A program made the translations under genes and the position numbers. The notes beneath the pieces are model-generated. The model saw nothing but the letters and a program-made list of their open reading frames with translations, was not told the origin of the DNA and did not search any database. A stretch of 64,000 nucleotides of DNA from Methanoculleus horonobensis (GTDB lineage Archaea > Halobacteriota > Methanomicrobia > Methanomicrobiales > Methanoculleaceae). The DNA lies in contig NZ_BCNY01000014.1 of assembly GCF_001602375.1 (NCBI RefSeq), positions 310,001-374,000 on the forward strand, in the 5' to 3' direction. Shown here piece after piece: positions 43,299 to 51,273 of the stretch (positions are counted from its first letter, which is position 1; every line of letters starts with the position of its first letter).

Positions 43299-45116
43299 AT
43301 GCGAAAGCGTATCGGTACGACTCATTTTCTTCAAAATTTCCTCTGTCTCTTCGCCGTGCTTCTGCTGGTATCGAATGCAGCGGCATGCACCGTCTTTGCG
43401 ATAACGCCGGGCGCATCCGAAGACGGATCGATGTATGTCGGGCATACGAACGACGGTGTCGGGAAAGACTGGAGAAACATCGACGACATCAGCCTCTCTT
43501 TCGTCCCCGCGGCCGACCATGCGCCCGGAGAGAAGAGGCCGGTCTTCTTCGATCCCGACAGCGGTTCGGATGCGGCGGGAGGCGAGGACAGCAGCGATTC
43601 GGGCCTTGTTCTCGGGTATATCGACCAGGTGCCGCACACCTACGCCTACTACACCGGGTCGTACGGTATGATGAACGAACACCAGCTCCTCTCCGCCGAA
43701 TGCACCGAATACGCGAAGGTCGAGCTCAGTGCAGCCGAAGGAAAGCGGATCTTCTACTCCTCCGAGCTCTCGAACGTGGCGCTCGAGCGGTGCACGAAAG
43801 CACGTGAGGCGGTTGAACTGGTCGGCGGCCTGATCGACACCTACGGCTACTACGGAACCGGCGAGACACTCATCTTCGCCGACCCGGAGGAGGCGTGGGT
43901 CATCGAGATCTGCTCGAGCCTCGATGAGGCGGACGGCGGAGGCCTCTGGGTCGCACAGAAGATCCCCGACGGAGAGGTCTTCGTCGCGGCAAACGAGTTC
44001 AGGATCCGCGAAATCGTTGCCGGCAACCCCGACCAGATCTACTCGAAGGATCTCTTCACCAAACTCGAAGAGGCGGGCGTATGGTCGCCTGCGAACGGCA
44101 CCCTCGACTGGCTCGAGGCCGTCAGTTACGGCGAGTATGCGCATCCCTACTACTCGCTGATGCGGGTCTGGCGCATCCAGGACCGGCTTGCCCCGTCGCT
44201 CAACCTGAGCCCGTACGTCGAGAACTCCTACACGAAGGCGTACCCGTTCACCATCACGCCCGACGAGAAGGTCAACCTCACCGGGGCGTTCTCGCTCTTC
44301 CGGGACCACTACGAGGGAACCGGGTTCGACCTCTCTACCGGCGAGGCTGCAGGGCCGTTCGGGAACCCGTACCGCTACTTAGGGCCCGACGACAGCCACA
44401 CGGATTTCCAGAACGCGTCGTACATGGAGGTCCGTGCCGGGGCGAACCCGCGGCCGGTCTCGGCGGTCTTCTGCAGTTACAGTTACGTCGCCCAGGCACG
44501 CTCCTCCCTCCCCGATCCGGTGGGAGGCGTGCTCTGGTTCGGTCCGGCGGTCGCGTACGAGACGGTCTATGCACCGATCTATGCGGGCGCAACGAACGTA
44601 TCCGCTGCGTACGCGGCCGGCGACCGGTTAACATATGATAGCAGTACCGCGTACTGGACATTCGACCTTGTGACGAACTGGGCCATGCTCCGCTACGACG
44701 CGATGATCGACGAAATCACCGCAAAACAGGGCGAGCTCGAGGCCGAATCGATAGCCCTCGTGCAGGAGACCGACCGAGCGGCGGCCGACCTCATCGCCGC
44801 CGGCGACAATGAAGGGGCGGCACGTCTCCTCACGAACGTCACGGTCACGCGGGGCGATGAGATCATCGACGAGTGGCACGCCCTCACGGGCACGCTGATC
44901 GTCACATATTCGAACGGCCTCATCACCGACCCGGCGACGGAGGCGGTCGAGGAGCCCGGGTACCCGGCGTGGTGGCTGAACGAGACCGGGTACCAGTACG
45001 GGCCGCGGGTCTACGAACTGGATGAACTCCGCGCGACCGGCGGGCTGAACTACACCGGCAGCACTGTCCGGGTCCCGAAGAATGCAACGTTTGCAGAGAT
45101 CCGGGAACTTATCTGA
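43299..45116 (+). CDS. Secreted C69/U34-family dipeptidase-like Ntn hydrolase, 605 aa
   Basis: The signal peptide (residues about 1-30, LQNFLCLFAVLLLVSNAAA) is followed directly by CTVFAITPGASEDGSMYVGHTNDG; in the C69 family the cysteine after cleavage becomes the N-terminal nucleophile. Later conserved parts are GYIDQVPHTYAYYTGSYGMMNEHQL, ETLIFADPEEAWVIEI and VAANEFRIREI. The family cleaves dipeptides or amides. The protein has sequons and no C-terminal anchor. It may help scavenge peptides outside the cell. ATG 43299 gives a compact signal peptide; ATG 43284 is the alternative. It probably lies in one direction with the hydrolase at 45195, but that gene has its own TATA (about 45141). Confidence 0.87.
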   Translation: MRKRIGTTHFLQNFLCLFAVLLLVSNAAACTVFAITPGASEDGSMYVGHTNDGVGKDWRNIDDISLSFVPAADHAPGEKRPVFFDPDSGSDAAGGEDSSDSGLVLGYIDQVPHTYAYYTGSYGMMNEHQLLSAECTEYAKVELSAAEGKRIFYSSELSNVALERCTKAREAVELVGGLIDTYGYYGTGETLIFADPEEAWVIEICSSLDEADGGGLWVAQKIPDGEVFVAANEFRIREIVAGNPDQIYSKDLFTKLEEAGVWSPANGTLDWLEAVSYGEYAHPYYSLMRVWRIQDRLAPSLNLSPYVENSYTKAYPFTITPDEKVNLTGAFSLFRDHYEGTGFDLSTGEAAGPFGNPYRYLGPDDSHTDFQNASYMEVRAGANPRPVSAVFCSYSYVAQARSSLPDPVGGVLWFGPAVAYETVYAPIYAGATNVSAAYAAGDRLTYDSSTAYWTFDLVTNWAMLRYDAMIDEITAKQGELEAESIALVQETDRAAADLIAAGDNEGAARLLTNVTVTRGDEIIDEWHALTGTLIVTYSNGLITDPATEAVEEPGYPAWWLNETGYQYGPRVYELDELRATGGLNYTGSTVRVPKNATFAEIRELI

Positions 45117-45194
45117 TCATCTCTTTTTTGCCGGGCGACACCGTTATATGACCTGAGCAGGATGGGGAGTGCACCCCTGGATGGAGGGAGATTC

Positions 45195-45962
45195 ATGAGA
45201 AGTGTGATCCTGCTTGCAGCGGTCGTATCCCTGCTCCTCCTCGTCGGCAGTGCGGGCGCCGCGGATGTCGGGACTGCCGGGGTGCGGAACGCAACGACGG
45301 TGAACATCCAGAGCGGCGGCCAGAGTTATCCGGCCTACATCACGATGCCCGATGACGGCGGCCCGTATCCTGCCGTGGTGCTGATCCACTCCTTCAACGG
45401 CCTGGAGGAGGGCTACCGGGTCATGGCCGACCGCCTGGCGACAGAGGGGTTCGTTGTCATCGCCCCTGAGTGGCAGACCTTCGAAGAGGCGCCGGCGGAC
45501 AACGTGACGGAGGCGCTGGTTCGAGATACGGTCGCGTATCTTGGAACCCGGCCGGAGGTCAACGAGAGCAGCATCGGCCTGACGGGGTTCTGCGCGGGCG
45601 GACGCTACACGATGCTCTTCCTGCCCCGGATCGAGGAGTTCAGTGCAGGTGTCGCCTGGTACGGCTTCCCCTACTCCGGCGGGCAGGCGAACGGGACTCC
45701 CCCGGCGGAGTTCATCGAGAACATCACCGACCCGATGCTGATCATCCACGGCACTGCGGACGAGCCGAGCCCGGTGGCGGATATCTACCGGTATGCGACC
45801 GACCTCGATGAGGCCGGGAAGTACTTCGAGCTCAAGGTCTACCAGGGCGAGCCGCACGGGTTCATGATCGGCGAGGGCGGGCAGCTGGTGGAGACGCCTG
45901 TCGCAGAGAGCGCTTATTCGGAGATGGCGGGTTTTTTCAATCAGCGACTGGCGGGCGCGTAA
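45195..45962 (+). CDS. Secreted dienelactone hydrolase-family protein, 255 aa
   Basis: The signal peptide is RSVILLAAVVSLLLLVGSAGAAD. The mature part is a dienelactone-hydrolase alpha/beta fold: ITMPDDGGPYPAVVLIHSFNGLEEGYR, nucleophile cysteine in GLTGFCAGGRYTMLF (GxCxGG, as in DLH where Cys replaces Ser), acid in MLIIHGTADEPSP and histidine in GEPHGFM. It acts outside the cell on an unknown ester or lactone. The last codons (QRLAGA, stop at 45960) are built from a degenerate copy of the 63-bp repeat that follows, so the gene's 3' end merges with the array. TATA-like CGTTATATG lies at about 45141-45149. Confidence 0.88.
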   Translation: MRSVILLAAVVSLLLLVGSAGAADVGTAGVRNATTVNIQSGGQSYPAYITMPDDGGPYPAVVLIHSFNGLEEGYRVMADRLATEGFVVIAPEWQTFEEAPADNVTEALVRDTVAYLGTRPEVNESSIGLTGFCAGGRYTMLFLPRIEEFSAGVAWYGFPYSGGQANGTPPAEFIENITDPMLIIHGTADEPSPVADIYRYATDLDEAGKYFELKVYQGEPHGFMIGEGGQLVETPVAESAYSEMAGFFNQRLAGA

Positions 45963-46633
45963 GCGCCCGGCAGGAGCTGGAGAAAATGCGCAGCATTTTC
46001 GACCAGCGACTGGTGTTTCCGACAAGCGCCCAGCAGGAGCTGGAGAAAATGCGCAGCATTTTCGACCGGCGACTGGTGTTTCCGACAAGCGCCCAGCAGG
46101 AGCTGGAGAAAATGCGCAGCATTTTCGACCAGCGACTGGTGTTTCCGACAAGCGCCCAGCAGGAGCTGGAGAAAATGCGGAGCATTTTCGACCCGCGACT
46201 GGTGTTTCCGACAAGCGCCCGGCAGGAGCTGGAGAAAATGCGGAGCATTTTCGACCCGCGACTGGTGTTTCCGACAAGCGCCCGGCAGGAGTTGGAGAAA
46301 ATGCGGAGCATTTTCGACCGGCGACTGGTGTTTCCGACAAGCGCCCGGCAGGAGCTGGAGAAAATGCGCAGCATTTTCGACCGGCGACTGGTGTTTCCGA
46401 CAAGCGCCCGGCAGGAGCTGGAGAAAATGCGCAGCATTTTCGACCCGCGACTGGTGTTTCCGACAAGCGCCCGGTAGGAGCTGGAGAAAATGCGCAGCAT
46501 TTTCGACCCGCGACTGGTGTTTCCAACAAGCGCCCGGCAGGAGTTGGAGAGAATGCGCAGCATTTTCGACCAGCGACTGGTGTTTCCGACAAGCGCCCAG
46601 CAGGAGCTGGAGAAAATGCGCAGCATTTTCGAC
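45942..46633. repeat. Tandem array of eleven 63-bp units, each with a perfect hairpin
   Basis: Eleven units start with GAG(C/T)TGGAG at 45974 and every 63 bases to 46604, with no length change; a partial, altered unit precedes them from about 45942. Each unit contains GAAAATGC-N3-GCATTTTC, an eight-pair stem with the loop GCA or GGA; in unit 10 the change to GAGAATGC keeps pairing as G-U in a plus-strand RNA. Other variable sites are the codon-like CAG/CGG/CCG after TTTCGAC and CAG/CGG after GCGCC. Because 63 is divisible by three, several frames are open, but none has an independent start site or family. It is best seen as a non-coding hairpin array or unstable tandem repeat downstream of the hydrolase. 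Confidence 0.9.
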
Positions 46634-46662
46634 CGGACGCTCGGGTGATCTCCACTACCCGG

Positions 46663-47439
46663 TCATTTTTTAGGTGAATACAGTCTGTCGCTCCGCTCGA
46701 TCTTCTTCATCACCTTCTCCCAGGACCCCGTGATGAGGAAACTCTCCTCCATGAAGCCGACCACCTTTGTAAACTTCTTCATGGGGAAGGCCATCGTCAG
46801 GACGTCCAGCGGGACACAGGGCCGTGCCGAGGGGTCGAACATCCCGAGCACCGCTTTTGGGTTCTCGCTCTGCTGCTCGAGCCAGGGGAAGTAGAAGACC
46901 GAGCTGCACCCGGCGCCGAACGGGCAGATGACGCCGTTCGGGTCGCTCTGGTCGAAGTTTGCGAGCGTGAAGAGGCCGGAGAGCACCTCCGGGCGGGCGA
47001 AGAAGACGACGGCGTCGGGGTTGTCCGCGTCAGTGAGGTTGTCCCAGCGCTTGAAGACGATGCTCTTTCCTTTCATGGGTATCCGGGCGGTTCCCCGGTC
47101 GAGTTCGTCGACGATCTCCGGCGTCTGCTTGTAGCGCTCCCCCTCCATCTCGCCGGGTTTCCCGCAGGAGAGGAAGTAGCGGAAGTCGGGGAACCGCTCG
47201 GCGTCGTAGCCGAGGTAGAACCTCCCCCCGCGGCATCCGATGGAGTCTTCGGAGAAGGCGAGGCTTTTGCCGTTCCGTACCTTTACAAGGTCGCAGACGA
47301 AGCACCTCCAGCCCTTCGGGGCGGGGGCCTCCTCCACCCCGTCGGTCGAACCCCCGACCTCGAAGGCGATCGGGAGTTCCGCTCCCGGGAAGTACTTCCC
47401 GTGGAGCCGCGTGTAGGCGTCGCGCAGTGCTGTGTCCAT
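46663..47439 (-). CDS. DUF169 domain protein, 258 aa
   Basis: The protein spans a single DUF169 domain, a family common in methanogens and other anaerobes. Visible conserved segments are RCFVCDLVKVRNGKSLAFSEDSIGCRGGRFYLGY, FLSCGKPGEMEGERYKQTPE, KSIVFKRWDNLTDADNPDAVVFFARPEVLSGLFTLANFDQSDPNGVICPFGAGCSSVFYFPW (summarised; the last part has two conserved cysteines). Several cysteines (CFVC, GC, SCG, C) suggest metal binding. The function is not known. The gene is followed downstream only by the hairpin array. A TATA-like ATATTAATCC at about 47465-47474 lies upstream. Confidence 0.85.
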   Translation of the reverse strand: MDTALRDAYTRLHGKYFPGAELPIAFEVGGSTDGVEEAPAPKGWRCFVCDLVKVRNGKSLAFSEDSIGCRGGRFYLGYDAERFPDFRYFLSCGKPGEMEGERYKQTPEIVDELDRGTARIPMKGKSIVFKRWDNLTDADNPDAVVFFARPEVLSGLFTLANFDQSDPNGVICPFGAGCSSVFYFPWLEQQSENPKAVLGMFDPSARPCVPLDVLTMAFPMKKFTKVVGFMEESFLITGSWEKVMKKIERSDRLYSPKK

Positions 47440-47487
47440 ATGGGTTTGTCCGGGGCAGCGGGGATTAATATTCTGATCCGTGCCGGT

Positions 47488-48696
47488 TCAGGCTTTCCTC
47501 AGCGTGTTCCAGCGCATGAGCCTGAGGGCGTACTCCGTCACGCTCCCGATGAACCGGGCGCCGACGGTCTCATACTCCTTCGCGACCTCCGCGAGATGCT
47601 CCGGGATGGGGAGATGCTGCGGGCATACCTTCACGCACTTGCCGCAGTTTTTGCATAACGACGCATACGCCGGTTCCGCCCCGTCCATCTTCCCGCCGAT
47701 ACGGAGTTGATACATCACCTTCGACTGGAGCGTTCCACCATCGGTGTTGTAGGCCTCGAAGCATCCGGGGATGTTCACGCCCGCCGGACAGGGCATGCAG
47801 TACCGGCACCCGGTGCAGCCCACCCGGTTCAGGCTGCGGTAAGCCTCCGCCGCCCGGCCGACGATCGCAAGCTCCTTCTCGGTGAGAGAGTTCGCGTGGG
47901 CTTCGCCGGCGATCCTGATATTCTCCTCGATATGCTGCTCGTCGTTCATCCCCGAGAGAACCACGCTCACCTCGGGGTGGTTCCAGACCCACCGGAGGCC
48001 CCATTCGGCCGGAGTCCTCTTCACGTCGGCCTCGTCCCAGACCGCCCGTACCTCTGCCGGCGGGTCCCTCGCAAGGTAGCCGCCCCGGAGCGGCTCCATG
48101 ATGACGACGCCGAGCCCCTTTGAAGCCGCATACATGAGCCCCTTGGTTCCCGCCTGGTTCGTCTCGTCTAAATAATTGTACTGGATCTGGCAGAAGTCCC
48201 AGCCGTAGCCGTCGACGATCTCCTTGAAGGCCTCGACGCCGCAGTGGGACGAGAAGCCCGCGTTCACGATGCGGCCGTCCGCCTTTGCCGCATCGAGGAA
48301 CCCGGCGACCCCGAGGTCGTTCATCTTCTTCCAGCCTTCGCCGCTCGTGAGGCTGTGAATCAGGTAGTAGTCGATATGGTCCGTCTTCAGAGTCCTGAGC
48401 TGGAGATCGAGCATCCTGTCCATATCCTCGCGTGACGTAACGAGCATATGCGGCAGTTTCGTCGCCAGTTTGACCTTCTCCCGGTAACCGTCGGCGAGCG
48501 CCCGGCCGAGGAGTTGTTCGCTCCCCGGGTACATCAACGCGGTGTCGAGGTAGTTCACCCCGTGGTCGACGGCATACCTGATCTGCCGTATCGCCCGTTC
48601 TTCATCGATGCCCATACCCTTCGTCGGCAGCCTCATGCAGCCGAAGCCCAGTACCGAGAGTTCGTCCCCGGTCTTCTCCATCTTCCGATACAGCAT
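47488..48696 (-). CDS. Aldo/keto reductase with C-terminal 4Fe-4S ferredoxin domain
   Basis: 402 residues. The aldo-keto reductase barrel has GFGCMRLPTKG, DTALMYPGSE (catalytic Asp and Tyr), KLATKLP (Lys) and YYLIHSLTSG (His). The C-terminus has CTGCRYCMPCPAGVNIP and LCKNCGKCVKVCPQHLPI, two [4Fe-4S] motifs, as in the predicted AKR-ferredoxin oxidoreductases of anaerobes. It may exchange electrons between ferredoxin and a carbonyl compound. ATG 48696 is the first before the conserved barrel; the frame is open to 48750. It follows the TetR gene by 29 bases, so the regulator most likely controls it. Confidence 0.9.
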   Translation of the reverse strand: MLYRKMEKTGDELSVLGFGCMRLPTKGMGIDEERAIRQIRYAVDHGVNYLDTALMYPGSEQLLGRALADGYREKVKLATKLPHMLVTSREDMDRMLDLQLRTLKTDHIDYYLIHSLTSGEGWKKMNDLGVAGFLDAAKADGRIVNAGFSSHCGVEAFKEIVDGYGWDFCQIQYNYLDETNQAGTKGLMYAASKGLGVVIMEPLRGGYLARDPPAEVRAVWDEADVKRTPAEWGLRWVWNHPEVSVVLSGMNDEQHIEENIRIAGEAHANSLTEKELAIVGRAAEAYRSLNRVGCTGCRYCMPCPAGVNIPGCFEAYNTDGGTLQSKVMYQLRIGGKMDGAEPAYASLCKNCGKCVKVCPQHLPIPEHLAEVAKEYETVGARFIGSVTEYALRLMRWNTLRKA

Positions 48697-48725
48697 GGTC
48701 AGTTCCTCCTCTCCTGCACTCTCCG

Positions 48726-49304
48726 TCATTCTCCCGTCAACCCCCTCCATACGATCTCGAACGAAGCGTCGATCAATCGGTCTCTGTCAAGGTTGCCGCC
48801 CGAGTTGATGATCGACCTGACGACGGCGTCGATCGGAGAGGATATGACGGAGAAGGCGACCTCGATCGGCATGCCCTCGAAGCAGGTCTTCCCGAGGGTT
48901 TCGGTAAGGATCTCGTAGACGGCCGGGGCGTCCTTCAGGAACTCCTCCGGTGGCAGTTTCCTGACGAACGGGGACGAGCAGAACTGCTGGACGAACATAT
49001 ACTCGTCGGGGTGTTCGACCCCCCAGAGAACCGCGTTGCGCCATAATCTCCGCATCTTCTCCCTGTTCGCCTGTTCCCCGTCGACTCCCCTGCCGATCTC
49101 CTCCACCATCCGGCTTTTAACCTCGAAGTAGGCGAAGTTGATGAGTTCCTCTTTCTTCGGGAAGTAATGGAAGAGCGTCCCGTTCGAGACGCCGGCCTCG
49201 CGCGCGATGAGCGATGTCGGGGTGCCGTGGAACCCCCTCTCCGTGAAGAGCCTGACGGCTGCTCCGGCGATGGCTGCTTTCTTTTCGTTCCTCTCCTCGG
49301 TCAT
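48726..49304 (-). CDS. TetR-family transcriptional regulator, 192 aa
   Basis: The N-terminal helix-turn-helix is KKAAIAGAAVRLFTERGFHGTPTSLIAREAGVSNGTLFHYFPKKEELI, diagnostic of TetR. The helical C-terminal domain would bind a ligand. ATG 49304 is chosen because the frame upstream (to 49409) crosses the operator. A perfect 18-bp palindrome lies 25 bases upstream. It heads a two-gene unit with the aldo/keto reductase, which is the most probable target together with itself. Confidence 0.9.
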   Translation of the reverse strand: MTEERNEKKAAIAGAAVRLFTERGFHGTPTSLIAREAGVSNGTLFHYFPKKEELINFAYFEVKSRMVEEIGRGVDGEQANREKMRRLWRNAVLWGVEHPDEYMFVQQFCSSPFVRKLPPEEFLKDAPAVYEILTETLGKTCFEGMPIEVAFSVISSPIDAVVRSIINSGGNLDRDRLIDASFEIVWRGLTGE

Positions 49305-49328
49305 ACGGATCCATTCCTCAGAGCGACC

Positions 49329-49346
49329 GGTCACTCTAGAGTGACC
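49329..49346. promoter_or_regulatory. Perfect 18-bp palindrome, probable TetR operator
   Basis: GGTCACTCTAGAGTGACC is an exact palindrome 25 bases before the TetR start codon. The half-site CACTCT recurs directly after it (ACTCACTCTAAAG, 49347-49359). The size and place fit autoregulation of the TetR/aldo-keto reductase unit. Confidence 0.7.
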
Positions 49347-49505
49347 ACTCACTCTAAAGATCTCCGGGCAGTTAAGGCTTGCGTTTTGTGCGGCCGTATA
49401 GCAATGCAACGTCTCTTCTCAGGCGAAGATGGGTTCGGGTGAGGTGCAGGTATCCTCCGGCACATGGAAGGGCCCAGCGGTGAGTTCGATGAGGGACAAA
49501 CCGAA

Positions 49506-49536
49506 TTATTTATAATGTCAACCCGTCTATGTTGAC
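49506..49536 (+). promoter_or_regulatory. TATA box and inverted repeat before the HTH/GWCP operon
   Basis: TTATTTATAA (49506-49515) is followed at once by the inverted repeat GTCAAC-N8-GTTGAC (49517-49536), which ends two bases before the ATG at 49539. The distance from TATA to ATG implies an almost leaderless mRNA, and the repeat covers the transcription start, an ideal repressor site. The regulator encoded by the first gene is the natural candidate. Confidence 0.65.
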
Positions 49537-49538
49537 GT

Positions 49539-49985
49539 ATGCCCCTATCCCTGGACGAGAGGCAGTTTGCGTTCTGGCAGCTCAGGCGGAGCGGTCTTGT
49601 AAACATCCAGATCGCGGACCGCTTCAAGATATCCCGCCAGGCGGTCTCGAAGGCGCTGCTTGCCATGAACAGGAAGGTCGAGGAGACGCTCATCGAGATG
49701 GCGCAGGCGAACCAGATCGAGGTCGAGCGCATGAACGCAGAGATTGGCGTCCTCTTCGGCCGCTCGGTTCCCTTCGACGCGGCGGCCATCGTCTTCGTCT
49801 CGGCAGACCACGGGGTGCAGGTCTGGTACGAGCACGAGGGCGACTGCGGCGCATGCCCCCGGTACGCCCGGTGCATCGAGCTCCTCTGGGGCTACGCGGA
49901 CGAACTGGGGATTGCGCTTGAGAAGACCGACGACCCGACCCGCCTGGCCGACGAACTCTTCACAAAACTCCGGGAGATGGTATGA
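49539..49985 (+). CDS. Helix-turn-helix regulator with C-terminal cysteine motif, first gene of the GWCP operon
   Basis: 148 residues. LDERQFAFWQLRRSGLVNIQIADRFKISRQAVSKALLAMNRKV is a sigma-region-4/RHH-unlike helix-turn-helix with the recognition helix ISRQAVSKAL. A middle helix (VEETLIEMAQANQIEVERMNAEIGVLFGRS) may dimerise. The C-terminus has EGDCGACPRYARCIELL, a C-x2-C-x5-C set that may bind metal or sense redox. I recall such regulators in other Methanomicrobiales beside membrane proteins, but no function. It overlaps the next gene by ATGA and has an operator-like repeat over its own start. Confidence 0.82.
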   Translation: MPLSLDERQFAFWQLRRSGLVNIQIADRFKISRQAVSKALLAMNRKVEETLIEMAQANQIEVERMNAEIGVLFGRSVPFDAAAIVFVSADHGVQVWYEHEGDCGACPRYARCIELLWGYADELGIALEKTDDPTRLADELFTKLREMV

Positions 49986-50587
49986 TGCCGCTCCTGGAGA
50001 CGATCCGGGCGTATCTTGGCTGGTGCCCCATGCAGGCGTCGATGCGGCCGGATCTCACGGTGCGGCCGGCGACGGCCGCGGCGGCGGGGGGGCAGGATGG
50101 CCCCCTCCGGGTCGAACCCGGGTGGTGGAAGCGCTACCATAACCAGTTGCTGATAACGGCGGTAGCCTTCTCGGCGGCGACAGCGGCGCTCTTTATTCTG
50201 TTCGAGGATGCTTCAGGGCACCTTGCCATGTGGACGGGTCTTGCCGTCGGGGTAGGAGCGCTCCTCGGCTCTCTGCTCAGTTACCGCTCCCGGTATGCGC
50301 GGGTTGCCGCCGGCGAGTTCCACAGGGACAACATGACCCGGAGACAGCGCATTGTCCAGTACCTGAGGGTGCCGGTGGCCTCCGTTCTCCTCGCCACCGG
50401 TATGGCGTATTTTGTTCTGGGCGGGATGTTCGACCGGATTCTCGGGATCGTGCTGGGCATGTGTCTCATCTGCTGGATCTGGTACGGCCTCACGATCCTC
50501 TGGGAGCGCCGGCACAAGGCGATCATGATCGCGGAGTGGGGGTCGGTGTATACCGTGGATACGGCAACAGAGGGTGAACGCGTATGA
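49982..50587 (+). CDS. GWCP-signature membrane protein 1 (DUF1673-like), 201 aa
   Basis: First of five tandem paralogues. The N-terminal signature is LLETIRAYLGWCPMQAS, followed by a variable linker and four hydrophobic helices (LLITAVAFSAATAALFILF, MWTGLAVGVGALLGSLLS, VPVASVLLATGMAYFVLGG and ILGIVLGMCLICWIWYGLTILW). The C-terminal tail HKAIMIAEWGSVYTVD is soluble. It is the most divergent member: it has GWCPMQ instead of GWCPNA and lacks the soluble middle domain. The start overlaps the regulator stop (ATGA). The DUF1673 label is from memory of the IRxxxGWCPNA signature. Confidence 0.78.
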   Translation: MMPLLETIRAYLGWCPMQASMRPDLTVRPATAAAAGGQDGPLRVEPGWWKRYHNQLLITAVAFSAATAALFILFEDASGHLAMWTGLAVGVGALLGSLLSYRSRYARVAAGEFHRDNMTRRQRIVQYLRVPVASVLLATGMAYFVLGGMFDRILGIVLGMCLICWIWYGLTILWERRHKAIMIAEWGSVYTVDTATEGERV

Positions 50588-51273
50588 TGAAGTTCTTCGA
50601 GACGATACGGAGATGGATGGGCTGGTGCCCGAACGCGGCAGCGGCCGGCACCGTCCGGCGCCGGTACGCCGCGCCGGAGGGCGAGGTCGGTATGGCGAGA
50701 GAAGGCAACCGGGATGTGGTGGAGGGTGCACTGGTGGACTACGGCCCGATCGGCACTCCGGGAAGGCTCTTCATTCTGCTTGTTGCCGCCGCTCTCCTCA
50801 TTGGATGCCTCTTCGTTATGGCACCTGCTGTGGGCCTTTTTGTGCTGGTCATCATACTGGCTTACTCCGGTATGGAGATCTATGGAGTCATGCGAAGAGC
50901 CCGTGTCGAGGTCACCCCGGACACGATTACCATCACGCGACTCTTTCGGCCCATCGTCATCCCGAAGGACGCCGTCGTGAAAGTGGAAGTGAAGGAGAAC
51001 AAACTCCCCATCCCTTACTGGCTCCTTGTGGGGGCACTGGCGATGATCTTCCTATCGGCGGCCGGCGGTATATACTATGGACTCTCAAATCCGACCTCCA
51101 TGCGGTTTATCTCCGGGCTTGGCGCTGCGATCTTCTTCCCCGTGATCTTCTACCGCACCTACGTGAGGACACATTACCCGCAAATCCTGACGATAACGAC
51201 GGAGAAGAAGATCGCCGCAATCTACACCGGTGACCCCGAACGGATGGCCCGAACGCTGGGGGTGGCCGGATGA
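50584..51273 (+). CDS. GWCP-signature membrane protein 2 (DUF1673-like), 229 aa
   Basis: The start IRRWMGWCPNAAAAGTVRRRYAAP is followed by GNRDVVEGALVDYG, two helices (LFILLVAAALLIGCLFVMA, VGLFVLVIILAYSGM), a soluble beta segment with VEVTPDTITITRLFRPIVIPKDAVVKVEV that looks like a bacterial PH-like domain, two more helices and the tail YTGDPERMARTLG. The DNA for its N-terminal signature is nearly identical to that of member 5. It overlaps member 1 by ATGA. Location is probably the cytoplasmic membrane; the function is unknown. Confidence 0.78.
   Translation: MMKFFETIRRWMGWCPNAAAAGTVRRRYAAPEGEVGMAREGNRDVVEGALVDYGPIGTPGRLFILLVAAALLIGCLFVMAPAVGLFVLVIILAYSGMEIYGVMRRARVEVTPDTITITRLFRPIVIPKDAVVKVEVKENKLPIPYWLLVGALAMIFLSAAGGIYYGLSNPTSMRFISGLGAAIFFPVIFYRTYVRTHYPQILTITTEKKIAAIYTGDPERMARTLGVAG

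Noticed and set aside
45986-46477. Plus-strand 163-codon frame of 21-residue repeats
   Set aside because: It arises because the repeat unit is 63 bases long. It has no promoter or ribosome binding site of its own, stops inside unit 9, and the changes among units do not favour synonymous sites.
45942-46633. CRISPR array
   Set aside because: The units are contiguous, with no unique spacers, and no cas genes are present.
45144-46655. Minus-strand 503-codon frame across the array and hydrolase
   Set aside because: It is open only because of the repeat period and the high G+C antisense of the hydrolase; no family features.
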